From Diospyros lotus (lineage: Eukaryota > Streptophyta > Magnoliopsida > Ericales > Ebenaceae), in the NCBI RefSeq assembly GCF_014633365.1, contig NC_068352.1:5138393-5202392 (forward strand): 64,000 bases of DNA. The letters run 5' to 3'. The position numbers and the translations under genes are program-made. The notes under the pieces were generated by a model. It was not told where the DNA came from and ran no database searches. It saw nothing but the letters and a program-made list of their open reading frames with translations. The number at the start of each line of letters is the position of its first letter. The first letter of the stretch is position 1. Shown one piece after another: positions 33,701 to 42,632 of this stretch.

Positions 33701-36616
33701 ACTGAAATTTTGTAGCAAGCTGTTTTCATTCAACATACTCATTTTTTGAGTACTTCAACTCGCTTTCCTAACTATCATCTAATTAAAAAAAAAAACTCTT
33801 CATATATATCTGAAAATATTTCACAATGCCTCCTACATTATTATGTTTATCAAATTTAAAAGGGCTATGATTCGTCTACTCTATGTAATGCAAATGGCAA
33901 TCTTCTTTTGAAGGATTTTCACAAGAATGTGAGAGTAAGAGCTTCGTTGTCAAGATTATAAAAACAAAAATCCAAGATCAAAAAGTGATCAGTGCATTGA
34001 TTAGTCAACCATCCTATGTGACATGGAAACAATCAGCAAAGGTTAAGATTACAATTTTAATATATTGAGTCAACCTCAGGTTTCATGTCCTTACTTTTCA
34101 TGGCCACAACTAGAAGAGGACTAACAAGAAACATCAAGAAACTCTCTCTCTTTCTTTCTGAGTAAAGAATTCAGCATAGAAAGCACACCTTAGTGGAGAA
34201 AACCCTATAAGAGAGCTACAAAAATTGGAAATAAAAAGTGTTACCTTCAAAAAATACAATGAAATCTCAACACCTTCAAATAATCTTTTGTTTCTTTCTC
34301 CAAACACACCACATCTCACAAAAACATGTGATGTTCAGAGCCATCTCAAATCTAACTTCAAAGGTCTCTTGGACCATGAAAAACAAATCCAAAACTGATG
34401 TTGGCATTGCACATTTAACATTGAAGAGTACAACAATATTAAAAAAATAAATAAACCTTAATTCTACTAGGCAAGGTCAGCTACATGAATTCTAGACCTC
34501 TAGCCATCTATATCCATGGCCATGTCCTCCGTAATACCATTATATTGTATCCCATGTTTAAAGGTTTCTCACCAAGTTTTCTTCAGCCTTTCTCTCCCTC
34601 TTTTGCTACAAACCTCCTCCATTTCATTCGCTCACTTGACAAGTGCGTCTATTGGTCTATTGACTCTTTTCTCATGTCTAAACCATTTTAATCATAATCC
34701 TACATCTTATCCACAAAAGGAGTCACTCCAATTTTATTCCTCCATTTCATTCACTCACTTCACAAGCACATCTATTGGCATTATTCTCACATGTTCAAAC
34801 TATTTTAGTCATAACTTTTGCATCTTATCTACAATAGGAGCCACTTCAACCAAATTATTTATAATTCTATTTCTTATTTTGTTTTTTCTATATGGCTGCA
34901 TATCCATCATAACATTCTCATATCAATTCTGCTTATATTTTGCACTGTTGGTGCCTAGTTTTCCAACACTCTAAGCCAGAACACCAAAGATTGCCTAACA
35001 AAACTTACTTTTAGTTTTTGAAAGGTTTTTACAATTGCATAATATGCTACATGCATTTTTCCACTTTAACCATCCTACCTTAATTCTATGAGTAACATCC
35101 TCCATAATCTCCCCCTTTTTCAACAACCAGTCCAAGATATAGAAATCAATAATTTTTAAGATGATTTGATCTCCAAGTCTCACGAAAATGTAATCCATAC
35201 TTGTATTTTGGCTAAACTTACATCTTGCATAGTTAGTTTTTTACCTACTTAATTTAACAACATTTAGATTCCAAGCCGTTTCTCTATAGTTCAAGTTTGT
35301 TATTTACCTTCTTTTATCTCATCCACCAATATAATATGATCTGCAAATAACATACTCAAAGGCACTTCTATTTGGATGAGCTTTGGGAGTACATTCATTG
35401 CAAGAACAAAGAAATAAAGGCTCAATGCAAGCCATTGATGTGATCCAATTGTAATTGGAAAAGCCTCATTGTCTCTTCCACAAGTCTTAACACACATTTA
35501 TATATATAATACATGTTCTTAGTTGCCTATATATAAGCAATGAAAACTCTTTTTTTGGTCTTCTTTCCTTCTTTTTTTCCAAAAGCGTTCCACAAAAGCA
35601 TGAGGCATTTTTTAAGTTTATAAATATCATATTTTCTTTTCTTTTTTTTTATGGACCTTTCCATTATATGTTTCAGTAATAAATAATTTCCCTTCTTAAC
35701 CTACCAGGCATAAAACCAAAATGATTCTTAAAGACCTTTGTTTCTCTCCTTAACCTTCATTCAATCACCCCTCCCAAAGTTTCATAGTATGGCTCATTAG
35801 CTTGATTCTTTTACAGCTTTCACAACTTCAAACGATTCCTTTATTCTTACAAATAGGCATGAAAGTTCCCTTTCTCCACTCGTCCAACATATTTTTTTAT
35901 TTAAAGATCCCATTAATAATTTGGTTAACTGAAAAATTAGTTAACCCATTAAAAATGTATATGTGTAAATTCTGTATTTTCCCTATCTCAAAGAAAATGC
36001 ATAAATTGTAGCTATAATTAGTTAGTATCACTATCATTACTTGGTCGGATTGAAAAGGAGAAGATGGACGGATAGACGTCAAAACCCTTGGGTTCAGTAA
36101 CCCGCAGCAAAATATACAGATAAAACCATAATATTATTTCATTTCCTCCAAGAATGTCCACAATTGTGCAAAAGCGAATTAACAAAATTAAGAAAATCGA
36201 ATTAGTACCATAAACTCAAAATCCAATAACAAGGTCTTGTTGCAAAAAAAGATACTAAAAAAGACGATAACTAAAAAAAAGAGACGAAGAAGCATCGAAA
36301 GATCAAGTTTGGGGATGCACAAAATTCTAGGAAGAAAAATAAACGAACCATAAGAGGCGTAGCCAGCTGCGGCAACACCTCCAGTGAGGGCAGCGATGAG
36401 AGTGTACTTGAGAAAATTCCACGGTTTCTTCTCGGCACCGGCGGAGGGCGGCGGCGGAGGGGGAGGGGGAGGTGGAGGTTGGTCGGTGAGGACGGAAGCG
36501 GAGGAGACAATAGGTTCTCTTGCAGGATCTGAGGCAGTTTCCCGACAAAATCGTCGGTTATTCTTGGAGATGACGGATAAAAGGCGAGTCCTAGCAATTG
36601 CAGACATTGGTGCCAT
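19712..36616 (-). CDS. TIM50: TIM50, mitochondrial import inner membrane translocase subunit
   Basis: Nine minus-strand exons: 36616-36349, 33351-33263, 32622-32586, 26004-25943, 25840-25727, 21735-21631, 21542-21444, 20080-19924, 19818-19712. All join in frame with GT-AG introns into 345 aa. Order: Ser/Arg-rich mitochondrial presequence, proline run, one membrane helix ([20 protein letters not shown]), then the FCP1/NIF-like HAD domain with [20 protein letters not shown] and [66 protein letters not shown] and [22 protein letters not shown]50 is the TIM23-complex receptor that takes preproteins from the TOM complex across the intermembrane space. The family's Asp motif has Asn at its third position (DLNET), typical of this non-phosphatase. 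The end (SKEHQK) is shorter than the Arabidopsis protein as I remember it (about 376 aa). No stop or frameshift breaks it. Intron 3 holds a 5.8-kb copia element; introns 1 and 5 hold LINE relics. Confidence 0.95.
21756..21782. repeat. (GA)n microsatellite in TIM50 intron 5
   Basis: About 27 bases of uninterrupted GA just upstream (in gene orientation) of the exon 6 acceptor. In the gene's sense strand it is a CT tract and could serve as or overlap the polypyrimidine tract. Confidence 0.9.
21983..23934. other. TIM50 intron 5 insert, unidentified
   Basis: This part of intron 5 has higher GC than the surroundings and no canonical gene. The composition differs from other introns of the gene, suggesting inserted mobile DNA linked to the LINE-like relic that follows. 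No terminal repeats could be found. Confidence 0.35.
23935..25300 (+). pseudogene. Internally deleted LINE-like (L1-type) relic in TIM50 intron 5
   Basis: Near 24718 a frame reads [18 protein letters not shown], resembling the start of plant LINE endonucleases (W-NVRGLN pattern) with the Trp changed. Only about 300 bp later [20 protein letters not shown] and [17 protein letters not shown] resemble the region just before the zf-RVT domain at the end of LINE ORF2. The whole reverse transcriptase between them is missing, so this is an internally deleted copy. The upstream ORFs at 23935-24213 and 24366-24635 may derive from ORF1 but show no domain. Opposite strand to TIM50. Confidence 0.45.
26391..26415. 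repeat. Poly-C homopolymer, 25 bases
   Basis: Twenty-five consecutive C on the plus strand in TIM50 intron 3, followed by a C/T-rich patch (poly-G in the gene's sense strand). Length is likely unstable. Confidence 0.9.
26658..27376 (+). repeat. 5' LTR of the intronic copia element
   Basis: 719 bp, TG...CA ends, aligned along its whole length with 31729-32450. A TATA-like 'catataaatgc' lies near 26892-26902. Confidence 0.97.
27378..27389 (+). other. Primer binding site (initiator Met tRNA)
   Basis: TGGTATCAGAGC, one base after the 5' LTR, is complementary to the 3' end of plant initiator methionine tRNA, the usual copia primer. Confidence 0.95.
27579..28688 (+). pseudogene. Copia gag and protease region, broken
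   Basis: The gag reading frame appears to begin at 27579, where the expected ATG is ATA (reading on as [19 protein letters not shown]). In-frame stops follow near 27708 (TGA) and 27825 (TAG). The longest open part, 27861-28688, contains the DUF4219/UBN2-like gag segment ([23 protein letters not shown]). It also holds a CCHC zinc knuckle whose second Cys is Tyr ([16 protein letters not shown]; the last Cys is also Tyr), and a protease site in which the Gly after DS is Asp ([11 protein letters not shown]). A T-run frameshift around 28675-28682 ends it. No function is expected. Confidence 0.92.
28705..29529 (+). pseudogene. Copia integrase region, broken
   Basis: Continues from the gag frame after a frameshift. 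The HHCC zinc-binding region (HLRLGH ... CEPC) is intact. The first two catalytic Asp residues can be seen ([15 protein letters not shown]). The position of the catalytic Glu reads Lys (GVAKRMNRT), which would abolish strand transfer. In-frame stops lie near 29137 (TAG) and 29308 (TAA), and a frameshift follows near 29520. A continuation is open at 29582-29926 ([15 protein letters not shown]). Confidence 0.92.
29582..29926 (+). pseudogene. Copia integrase C-terminal/linker segment
   Basis: Begins within the conserved '[13 protein letters not shown]' block between integrase and reverse transcriptase, then an acidic, repeat-poor linker ([13 protein letters not shown]). It ends at an in-frame TAA after which the same frame resumes into the RT segment. 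Confidence 0.85.
29993..31213 (+). pseudogene. Copia reverse transcriptase and start of RNase H
   Basis: Longest open segment of the element (406 codons). It contains [52 protein letters not shown] and the catalytic YVDD motif ([10 protein letters not shown]), all intact. Then come the start of RNase H with [10 protein letters not shown], including its first catalytic Asp. It stops at TAA after KDSR and resumes in the same frame. Confidence 0.95.
31238..31627 (+). pseudogene. Copia RNase H C-terminal part
   Basis: Contains [20 protein letters not shown] (catalytic Glu), VFSDSQNVI (catalytic Asp), [16 protein letters not shown] and [11 protein letters not shown], then the natural stop at 31625-31627, about 100 bp before the 3' LTR. 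The RNase H residues look intact; only the stop at 31211-31213 separates it from the RT. Confidence 0.93.
31729..32450 (+). repeat. 3' LTR of the intronic copia element
   Basis: 722 bp, begins right after polypurine 'aaggtggagat', ends CTCAACA and is followed by the target duplication CTTAT. Confidence 0.97.
34500..35497 (-). pseudogene. RTE-like LINE reverse transcriptase fragment in TIM50 intron 1
   Basis: In decayed minus-strand frames the typical block order of plant RTE-clade RTs is seen: [31 protein letters not shown] (catalytic FADD with the second Asp changed to His), [20 protein letters not shown] and [15 protein letters not shown]. Multiple stops and frameshifts are present. It is a 5'-truncated, long-dead copy lying in the same orientation as TIM50, inside an intron, so it is removed by splicing. 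Confidence 0.78.
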
Positions 36617-36874
36617 CTTCCTGCAGTTCGTTCGGTCTGGGTTTAACACGGTTCTAGAGAGAGTAAGGTTTTGAGTGTCATTCACTTCTGTGCGTGTGCG
36701 CGTGGGAGAGAGAGAGAGAGAGAGGATCAATGAACGTTGCAATAGAGGGGTACCTTTTGGTCTTAATTGACCAAAATGCCCTTGCGACAAAATGGTATAT
36801 TTTGGTCGGAAATACTGCTTACGTATTTAGAAATTATATTTTGTGTCACATTTTTTGTATTAATATAAAAATAT
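36617..36874 (-). promoter_or_regulatory. Remaining TIM50 5' leader/proximal promoter
   Basis: These 258 bp separate the TIM50 start codon from the nearest retrotransposon edge. They include a GA tract (36709-36723; CT on the sense strand, a common plant core-promoter/leader feature). No clear TATA box is visible. Anything further upstream is transposon DNA. Confidence 0.5.
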
Positions 36875-37463
36875 TGTTGAAACCGTAATACAATATCATT
36901 TACCAATTGCAGTAAATAAAGCAACAACCCGACTCATGAACAGTAATCAGGGCAGTCCTAACTCTTTTAGGCCCGGGGCAAAAGTAAAAATTAGGCCCCC
37001 ATATATATATTTAAACATAATGATAAACTTATTTTTATTTTTCAATCAAAATCTAACATGTCCAAATTAACTAAAAATTTAATATTCAAGCCAAATAAAT
37101 TGTATCGATTCAAACTTCGATATATTCAAATTTAGAATAAAATGCTACAATATATAAACAAGATAAATACTTATAACAATTCAATAAGTTCTTTTTCATC
37201 CAGCAAAATAAATTTTCTTTCATCTAGGAAAAAAAAATTCTCTACATGCTAAATAGCTAAAGCAAAACAACATCAATCTATTTGAAATCTTTTTGCATCT
37301 TTAGCGTTAGCAACTGGCAAAATAAAAATATATTTACATCCTCAATAGTCAAAACAAACTACAGCAGCCTACTTGAATCTCTTTACATCCTCAGCAACCA
37401 GCAAAATATCATCACCACTTGCAAAATAAGGTGAAAAATAACAAAATCACAACTAAAAAAGTA

Positions 37464-39398
37464 TTATTTAAATGATTTTCTTCTTGCATTTTGAAAAGCA
37501 AAATCCTCAATAATGCTTTCAAATTCAAGTTTTTCTAACATCTCTTTTTCAATGGATAATATTGCTAGCCCATTTAGCATTTCTTATGACATGGTAGACC
37601 TCAAGTAAGATTTCAATAATTTTAATTTAGAAAAGCTTCTTTCTGCAGATGCTACAGTCATAGGTACAGTCAATAATATTCTATAGGCAATCAAAACATT
37701 TGGAAAACAATGCATATCTTTTACAAACTCTACAATTTCAAGTATTGTGTTTACTGCTGATGGTAAAAGATATTGAAATACCTGTAACTCTGAAAATAAA
37801 TCACTTGCATCAACATCAGAAGACTCACCATTTCTTAAAGTAGTTTCAAGCTTCACACAACAATTTTTCAATTCCTCATCACCCAACGAAGTTAACTTCT
37901 TTGAATTAAACAAGAACCCAAAAATAATATCATATGTTTGCATTTGTCCAAATCTACTCCTTAATGAAGAAAGAGCCATATCCACTATACAGATAAAATA
38001 ATTGACTCTAAATGATTCTTCAACTGATTGTACTGTCTCATCATTGGCATTCTCATCAAATTGTTTTTTTCTATGACTTTGACGTTTTTTAGGAAATTCA
38101 GGTTCAATCCCCATATCACAAGCAATAGTTTTAGCTTCAATCATAGCAAATGCAAATCCATTTTCTCTATAATTCTCAAAAAAAGAAATGAACCCTTCCA
38201 AATTTTTTAAAGCAGCATTAATGCACATATCTTTAGATTGTAAATTTTTGCTGACTAAGTTAATTTTTAATAAAATATCATGCCAAATAACCATGCCTAA
38301 TAAAAACTCAAAATTTTCCAGTTCATGTGTTGCTAAACTTTCAACTTCACTTTTTGTTTTAGCATCTTCACTAGTTTCTGCTACTTTAAATAAAGCTTCT
38401 TTTATTTGAATAGCTTGGGTTCTTATTGCTTTAACACTCTCTACACGACTTTCCCAACGTGTAGTTGACAATGTTTTGATAGTTAAATCATCTACATGAT
38501 CTTGTAAAATCTTCCAACGCTTTGTAGAATTAACAAAAACACAATAAATGCGTTGAACCACCCCAAAAAAGGATTTCGCTTTCACACAATAGTTTGCCAT
38601 ATCACATAGTGTTAAATTAAGAGAATGACAACCACATGGCATGAACAAAGCTCTAGGATTTATTTCAAGTAATCTTCTTTGTACACCTTGATGTTTTCCT
38701 TTCATATTGGAGCCATTATCATAACACTGTCCTCTAACATCATCAATTTTAAGACCAAGAGACTCTAGGACAGATTGCAATTCATTAAAAAGTCCTAATC
38801 CTGATGTATCTTTCACAATTAAAAACTCTAAAAAGTATTCTTCTATTTTTACTGGACTCTTTGACACATCCACACACCGTATTATCAAAGTCATTTGTTC
38901 CTTGTGACTTGAATCAGGAGTGCAATCAAATATCACTGAAAAATATTTTGCTTGTTTGATTTTCTCAATGATTGCACTTTTGACTTTTGAAGCCAGTAAA
39001 GCTATTAGTTCATTTTGAATCTTGTGGCTACGATAGTGATAGTGAATATCATCATTTTGAATTTGTCGAAAATGTTCTCTCATTATTGGATCAAATTCTG
39101 CAACCATTTCCAATATACCTAAAAAATTACCATTATTTTCTTCATAAATTCTCTCTTTTGTTCCATGAAATGCAATATTATTTTTAGCAAGACATTTAAC
39201 AACAGAAATTATTCTTACCAAAACATGTTTCCAGTGTTCCTTCTCTCTCCTAATTTGTTCTTGTAAGCCTTTATCAATTGTTTCATTTTTTTTCAATCTG
39301 TTATGTAATTCAATCCAAGAACTCATGTTAGTTATGTGTTCAATGTTGTTTTCATGTTGTTTAAGTCTCTCACTAAGATATTTCCAATCTCTAAGTCA
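37464..39398 (-). pseudogene. hAT transposase, catalytic and dimerisation part (ZMYM1-like type)
   Basis: The main open segment is 39326-37584 (580 codons). It contains a DUF4371-like region ([40 protein letters not shown]) with the catalytic-type Asp residues, [17 protein letters not shown] (the conserved C-x2-H motif), STTRWESR, and the C-terminal hAT dimerisation domain ([20 protein letters not shown]). A TAA at 37584-37586 cuts the tail, which continues in frame and ends at 37464-37466 after ARRKSFK. In front, a TGA (39396-39398) and a TAA (39411-39413) separate it from the zinc finger in the same frame. Three stops and no frameshift make this a recently disabled gene of about 866 codons. 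Confidence 0.93.
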
Positions 39399-39410
39399 TT
39401 TGTTTGCTAA

Positions 39411-40064
39411 TTAGCTTCCACAACACATTGTCTTAAACAACTTACAGCAAAAACAAAATACCTTATCCAATTTCTTTGAGTATACTAGCCATTTTCTGTC
39501 ATGAGTCTCTCCATTTGGTAACTTTCTCATGTAATAAGTCAAGAAAAAATGTCTAAAGTTTTCATCCATAGGAAATTTGATATTATTATCTCTTGTAGGA
39601 CCTTTTTTCACAAGTAAAGCTCTCATTTTTTCATCTAGATTATCCCAAATTCTTGGATTAAAAATGTCTAAAGGAAAACTTGGTTCTATACCCTCAGGTT
39701 CAGTGTCTTCATTATTACAAAGATGATCAAAATCTTCATTCTCAACATGTTCATCTTCACCTAAGTCACCTACATGTGCATTAAAATCATTCCCAGTTCC
39801 TACCAATTCTTCCACATAATTTTGTTGTTCAGATTCATTGACTAAATCATTATCAATTCCTACAAATTCTTCAACATGAATTTGTTTCTCAGATTCGTTA
39901 ACTAAATCTTCAGTTGAGTTATCAAGTGACATATTTGTTTTGTTTTGAAAAAATTTATCTAGAGCTCCTTTTTGAGATTGAGTTAATTTTTCTTTTTTTC
40001 TTTTTTGACTTCCAGATGAGTGTTTCTTACTAAGCATTGTTACTTGGAAATAGAAACAATACAA
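39411..40064 (-). pseudogene. hAT transposase, N-terminal TTF-type zinc finger part
   Basis: Lys-rich basic start, an acidic low-complexity stretch containing two related copies of a 22-24 residue segment ([20 protein letters not shown] and [20 protein letters not shown]), then the TTF zinc finger ([20 protein letters not shown] followed by [19 protein letters not shown]). The Cys and His of the finger look present. It binds the transposon ends in related elements. The start may be the second Met (about 40037) rather than the first. Confidence 0.9.
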
Positions 40065-40233
40065 GGAAAGTCAATACAATTTTAATACTTTAAAGAATAA
40101 ATAAAGAACAATATAACTTGGAATTTGCGAAACTTCCTAGAGCGCCTAGCACTTTTCGAACTTTTAAAGCAGAATTAAAATCACAAATCAGCGTGCCGAA
40201 GACTCTTCAGACTTTAAATCAAAAGCAGATGAT

Positions 40234-40395
40234 TGAAAAAAGTGGAAGCAAACTTCTTCAATTTCAAAAGCGGACGTGAAGTTGCTGAAAAAAGTGTGGA
40301 AGTGGACTTCTTCAATTTCAAAAGCGGACATGAAGTTGTTGAAAAAAGTGTGGGAGCGGACTTCTTCAATTTCAAAAGCGGACTTGAAAAGCTGA
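40234..40395. repeat. 54-bp tandem repeat, about three copies
   Basis: The marker 'ttcttcaatttcaaaagcgg' starts near 40254, 40308 and 40362, giving a 54-bp period. Because 54 is a multiple of three the minus strand stays open and encodes a repeated EIEEV/HTFF peptide, which I regard as a by-product. Confidence 0.9.
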
Positions 40396-40680
40396 AGCGG
40401 GCGGACTTCAAGTCCGCTAAAAAAAGCGGACTTCAAATCCGCTTGAAGTCTGTTGAAGTGGACTTGAAGTTCAAGTCCCCTGAAAAATCCAAGTCCGCTT
40501 CAGCGGACTTTAAATCTGCTTGAGCTGCAGCGGGCTTGAAGTTCAAGTCCGTTGAAAAATCCAAGTTCGCTTCAGCGGACTTCAATTCCACTTGAAGTTT
40601 GCTGAAGCGGACTTCAAGTCCGTCTTCTTAGGATTTGAAGTCCAGCACGCGGACTTCAAATCCTTTGGCCTTGAATTATA
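40370..40680. repeat. Subterminal array of GCGGACTT / AAGTCCGC motifs in the hAT element
   Basis: The octamer-like word GCGGACTT and its complement, with variants such as AGTGGACTTGAAG and CAAGTCCGCTT, recur many times in both orientations over about 300 bp, ending about 60 bp from the right terminus. hAT elements commonly carry clustered short subterminal motifs bound by their transposase; this array fits that role and is unusually dense. Confidence 0.85.
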
Positions 40681-41530
40681 GGCCCCCCTGAATAATGGGC
40701 CTGGGGCAATCGCACTGATTGCCCCCCTTCAGGGCTGGGCCTGAAAGTAATAATACCACATTTATAACTATAGACAAATATATCAACAAGAAATTAGAGT
40801 TGCAAACCCAGCTTCGGGTAAGGCTGACAGATTGTGGATTCGACGAAAACACTATCGAAAAAGGAAAAACAAGCGAGAGGCAGAAGGGAATTGATGACCG
40901 AGGCATGTTGGGAAGCGTTGTCCTGAAGACAGAAATGCCCTACTCCGGTCATTGGCAAGCTCTCGCGACTGTTAATGCAAGATATAACGGTCTACTATGA
41001 CAAACGACAACTACGAACGATCAAATCTGGCAGAACTCTGGAAGAAACTTCCTTTTCGTGACTAAAAGAACTCCGAGGAAAACGAATAAAAGAGAAGACT
41101 CTAAAATGGGCGATGAAACCAGTGAGGCTCGACCAGCCTTTTATAGCTTAGTCGAGGGCACCAAGCAGCCATTGCACTCAAGGCAACATTGATCGCTAGA
41201 GTAAATACCCAACGCTTGAAGTAGCCAAAGCGACATAAGACTTAATAGACCGTCTGCTCGGGAACTAGACCGACGCTAGAGGGAAGAAAGATAAAAGAAA
41301 TAAAAAAAATTAAGTTCTTTTATATAAAAATATATATATAAATTAACACCCGACTCGACTCGACGGACAAACAGCATGCGAGGGCCCAGGGGTCTCGCTC
41401 ACAAAATTTGGATACCCCTTAAGGCCTAAACCCAAGTGAGAGGTAGGAGTATAAATACTCATTCCCATTTCTTTACACAATCAATGTGGGACACAGACTT
41501 ACACTTACACTCACACACAAACCAACAACA

Positions 41531-42627
41531 ATCCCCAACATGAGTGTAAGTGTGCAAAATAGATAAACTGACACGACACCACGGAAAGCAAACAGATAAG
41601 TTATGCATAAAGTAAGGTATCTTTTGAATTTGAACCTTCCATAGTGAAAATCTATTAAACTTATCGAAGAAATAGTGGAGCCTACTCTTGAACTATCCTT
41701 CTTGTGGTAAATCGAGACAACAGATATCACACACAACTCATCTTATACTTTCGAGTTCTATATGACTGTGTCCGTTTTGGTCCTAAACAGCATCCTGAAT
41801 TCATGAGAGCTTTAGAGAACCCAAGCCTTTTGAACAGTTCTCATGGAAGCGACCCACTTTTACTCTCACATAGGTAATCATTGATTAAGAGTAATCTATC
41901 ACTACTCATTTTGTAAGATATCAATATTACCTGTGCCACCGATAGATCACACACTTTCTTTGCTATCAAGAACTGGGTAAGAAACTATTAGTTCCTTAGT
42001 GTGTAGACTATGAATAATTCTAGCCAATTTGTCTATTTAACCCCGATCTTGGGATCTTTAGTCAATTGGGTTAGGTTACTACCAAAAAATTCATTTCATA
42101 GGCTTTAACCCCATTCTCTTAGACGTATAGGTGATTTGCTTCCTCCTTACTCCTTTAGTCAAAGGATCAGCCAAGTTTCCTTAGACTTCACATAGTTAAT
42201 GGAAATTATTCCATTTATAAGTAGTTGTATGATAGAATTATGCTTGCATTTTATATTTCTTGACTTCCTATTGTAAACACTATTTTTAGCTCGCATCAAG
42301 GCAGCTAAATTATCACAATAGATAGAAATGGTGTTTACAGGCTTTGGCCATAATGGAATGTCTTTAAGGAATTTTCAAAGCCATTCTACTTCTTCACCTG
42401 CCTTATCTAGAGTGATAAACTCTGACTCCATAGTAGACCGTGCTATGCATATCTATTTTGAAGACTTCCACAACACAACAGCTCCACCTAAGGTAAACAG
42501 ATACCTATTAGTTGATTTAGTCTCTAAGCTATCAGTGATCCAATTAATATCACTAAATCCTTCCAGTACAGGTGGATACCTCGTGTAGTGCAATCCATAC
42601 TCAAACATGTACTTCAAATACTTGAGT
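41531..42627 (-). pseudogene. Old copia: RNase H C-terminal part and 3' untranslated region
   Basis: From 42627 downward the minus strand reads on from the RNase H break (LKYLKYMFEYGLHYTRYPPV, then FTLGGAVVLWKSS and ARSTMESEFITL, the catalytic Glu block). It decays into stops by about 42270. 42200-41531 is the untranslated part, ending in the polypurine tract next to the 3' LTR. Confidence 0.85.
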
Positions 42628-42632
42628 ACCCT

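Larger units (their letters stand above)
36948..40743 (-). mobile_element. hAT transposon, autonomous type but disabled (3796 bp)
   Basis: Left terminus CAGGGCAGTCC and right terminus (reverse complement) CAGGCCCAGCCC are imperfect inverted repeats of hAT type. The flanking 8-mers acagtaat (36940-36947) and aaagtaat (40744-40751) agree at 7 of 8 bases, and the host LTR becomes continuous when the element is removed. It encodes a TTF-zinc-finger/hAT transposase on the minus strand, with a 54-bp tandem repeat and an inverted-motif array between the gene start and the right end. Confidence 0.93.
36875..41530 (-). repeat. 3' LTR of the old copia element, split by an hAT transposon
   Basis: 36875-36947 and 40744/40752-41530 together match the 5' LTR at 50747-51588: the low end TGTTGAAAC, 'ttaccaattgca', 'aagaaattagagttgcaaaccca', and a reverse-strand TATA box (41137-41148). 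Its low-coordinate end (the LTR 3' end) points towards TIM50. Confidence 0.93.

Noticed and set aside
36188..36348. Extension of the TIM50 first-exon ORF past 36349
   Set aside because: A GT donor at 36348 joins in frame to the conserved YTLDEV exon; the extension has no family similarity.
19712..36616. Treating TIM50 as a pseudogene because of its many insertions
   Set aside because: All nine exons join in frame with canonical splice sites and no stops; every insertion lies in an intron or upstream.
36617..36790. Upstream in-frame Met of the TIM50 first ORF (36790)
   Set aside because: The Met at 36616 gives a proper mitochondrial presequence; the upstream part is CT-repeat derived and not family-like.
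40188..40523. ORFs with repeated EIEEV / NFKSG peptides
   Set aside because: Arise from the 54-bp tandem repeat (a multiple of three) in the hAT subterminal region.
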